From Bifidobacterium ramosum (GTDB taxonomy: Bacteria > Actinomycetota > Actinomycetes > Actinomycetales > Bifidobacteriaceae), in NCBI RefSeq assembly GCF_009299505.1, contig NZ_WBSM01000003.1, positions 213,828 through 277,827 on the forward strand: a stretch of DNA of 64,000 nucleotides, in the 5' to 3' direction. Numbering within the stretch: position 1 is the first letter of the stretch; each line of letters starts with the position of its first letter. A program made the position numbers and the translations under genes. The notes beneath the pieces are model-generated. The model did no database searches, had not been told where the DNA came from, and worked only from the letters and a program-made list of their open reading frames with translations. Below, in pieces: positions 63,132 to 64,000 of the stretch.

Positions 63132-64000
63132 ATGTCCACATCGCGACACACCCCAAACGTGGCCCCTACTCCCCCGTCATCCACCCCTACGAACCCATCG
63201 ACAGCCGGCGAGCGCGACCGCAGCTGGCTTGATACGGCCGTATGCTATGAAATCTATCCGCAATCGTTCGCAGACTCGAACGGCGACGGTATCGGCGACA
63301 TCCCGGGCATCATCAGCCGTCTTGATTACGTTCGCAGTCTCGGCTGCAACACGCTGTGGCTCAACCCGCTGTTCGACTCCCCCTTCAAGGACGCCGGCTA
63401 CGACGTACGCGACTACACGCGCGTCGCCGACCGCTACGGCACCAACGACGACCTGATCGACCTGTTCGCCGCCGCCCACGCGCGCGGCATGCACGTCCTG
63501 CTCGACCTCGTCCCCGGCCACACCAGCGAAGAACACGAATGGTTCCGCGCCTCCGCCCAGCCCGATCCCGCCGACCGCGGCGACCTGTCCGAACGCTACA
63601 TCTGGACCGACTCGTGGATCGCCGGCGGCGACGGCCTGCCGTTCATCGGCGGCGAAACCCCACGCGACGGCACCTACATCATCAACTTCTTCAAATGCCA
63701 GCCCGCGCTCAACTACGGCTTCGCGCACCCGCAACGGGCATGGCAGCGGCCGGCGCTCGGCCCCGACGCCCTCGCCACCTGCGACGCGATGGTCGACGTC
63801 ATGCGGTTCTGGCTGTCGCGCGGCGCGGACGGCTTCCGTGTCGACATGGCCGACAGCCTTGTCAAACAGGACGACGACGGCAAGCCGTACACCATCCGCA
63901 CCTGGCAGTACATGTTCTCGAAGATCCGCCCCGAATTCCCGGGCGCCGCGTTTGTCTCCGAATGGGGGCGGCCGGTCGAGTCCATGCAGGCCGGCTTCGA
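63132..64000 (+). CDS. GH13 alpha-glucosidase-like enzyme (partial, C-terminus off the right edge)
   Basis: At least 289 codons from ATG 63132, with AAGGA about nine bases upstream. After a Pro/Ser/Thr-rich N-terminus (~30 residues) the GH13 barrel begins at WLDTAVCYEIYPQSFADSNG. Conserved regions are LLDLVPGHTS (I), GFRVDMADS with the nucleophile Asp (II) and FVSEWG with the acid/base Glu (III); region IV lies beyond the edge. There is no signal peptide, so it should act inside the cell on imported dextrins. QPALNYGFAHP fits exo-acting alpha-glucosidases or trehalulose/trehalose-type relatives. It is divergent from malE under shared operators. Confidence 0.88.
   Translation, partial: MSTSRHTPNVAPTPPSSTPTNPSTAGERDRSWLDTAVCYEIYPQSFADSNGDGIGDIPGIISRLDYVRSLGCNTLWLNPLFDSPFKDAGYDVRDYTRVADRYGTNDDLIDLFAAAHARGMHVLLDLVPGHTSEEHEWFRASAQPDPADRGDLSERYIWTDSWIAGGDGLPFIGGETPRDGTYIINFFKCQPALNYGFAHPQRAWQRPALGPDALATCDAMVDVMRFWLSRGADGFRVDMADSLVKQDDDGKPYTIRTWQYMFSKIRPEFPGAAFVSEWGRPVESMQAGF

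Overview
The window looks like a chromosomal segment of a high-GC Gram-positive actinobacterium, most probably Bifidobacterium. The main reasons are a GH127 beta-L-arabinofuranosidase resembling Bifidobacterium longum HypBA1 almost throughout, a dnaK-grpE-dnaJ-hspR cluster with a HAIR-type operator, a giant secreted amylase/pullulanase, and several sugar ABC loci each run by a local LacI-type regulator. This assignment is inference from protein families; no rRNA or tRNA gene is visible.

Layout. 0-6.4 kb: an arabinan-type locus with a GH43 enzyme (cut by the left edge), two ABC permeases, a LacI regulator and a GH127 enzyme; the same operator (TGAAACGTTWTAGA) lies in front of both the permease operon and the GH127 gene. 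6.5-14.7 kb: yccF, a DMT exporter, a four-gene operon (VWA lipoprotein, XpaC-like protein, membrane-anchored binding protein, TelA) and upp. 15-19.8 kb: a Ugp-like ABC transporter with a glycerophosphodiester phosphodiesterase. 20.3-25.2 kb: a GPH sugar symporter, the HypBA1-like GH127 and a divergent LacI regulator. 25.4-31.2 kb: a YddG-like exporter, a DUF4143 ATPase with an AT-rich promoter, an ABC1/UbiB-type protein, a phasin-like protein and a HAD hydrolase. 31.9-38.8 kb: dnaK-grpE-dnaJ-hspR and a secreted alkaline phosphatase. 39.4-46.7 kb: GH31 enzyme, two permeases, binding protein and divergent LacI regulator. 47.1-64 kb: a starch/maltodextrin region with a cell-wall amylopullulanase, LacI regulator, TraX-like protein, HAD hydrolase, intracellular pullulanase, maltodextrin ABC transporter and a GH13 glucosidase cut by the right edge.

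How it fits together. The secreted amylopullulanase would cut starch or glycogen outside the cell, the MalEFG-type transporter would import the dextrins, and the intracellular pullulanase and GH13 enzyme would finish them. TGCAnACGTTTGCA-like sites occur both in front of the amylopullulanase/regulator pair and in front of the transporter/glucosidase pair, which suggests one regulon. The arabinoside loci near 1-6 kb and 20-25 kb are two separate circuits with different operators and different transporter types.

The gaps between genes hold a large amount of palindromic DNA. One family (about 46-49 bp, arms ACGGACATACAGCCG/CGGCTGTATGTCCGT) has 20 copies in seven gaps. Its two arms change together, and neighbouring copies are often inverted duplicates of each other. 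Three pairs enclose the same ~55 bp spacer, giving a ~150 bp composite element, and one cluster is a 97 bp direct tandem repeat. At least three further hairpin families are present. These elements and the TelA/XpaC/VWA operon are the parts least explained by standard annotation.
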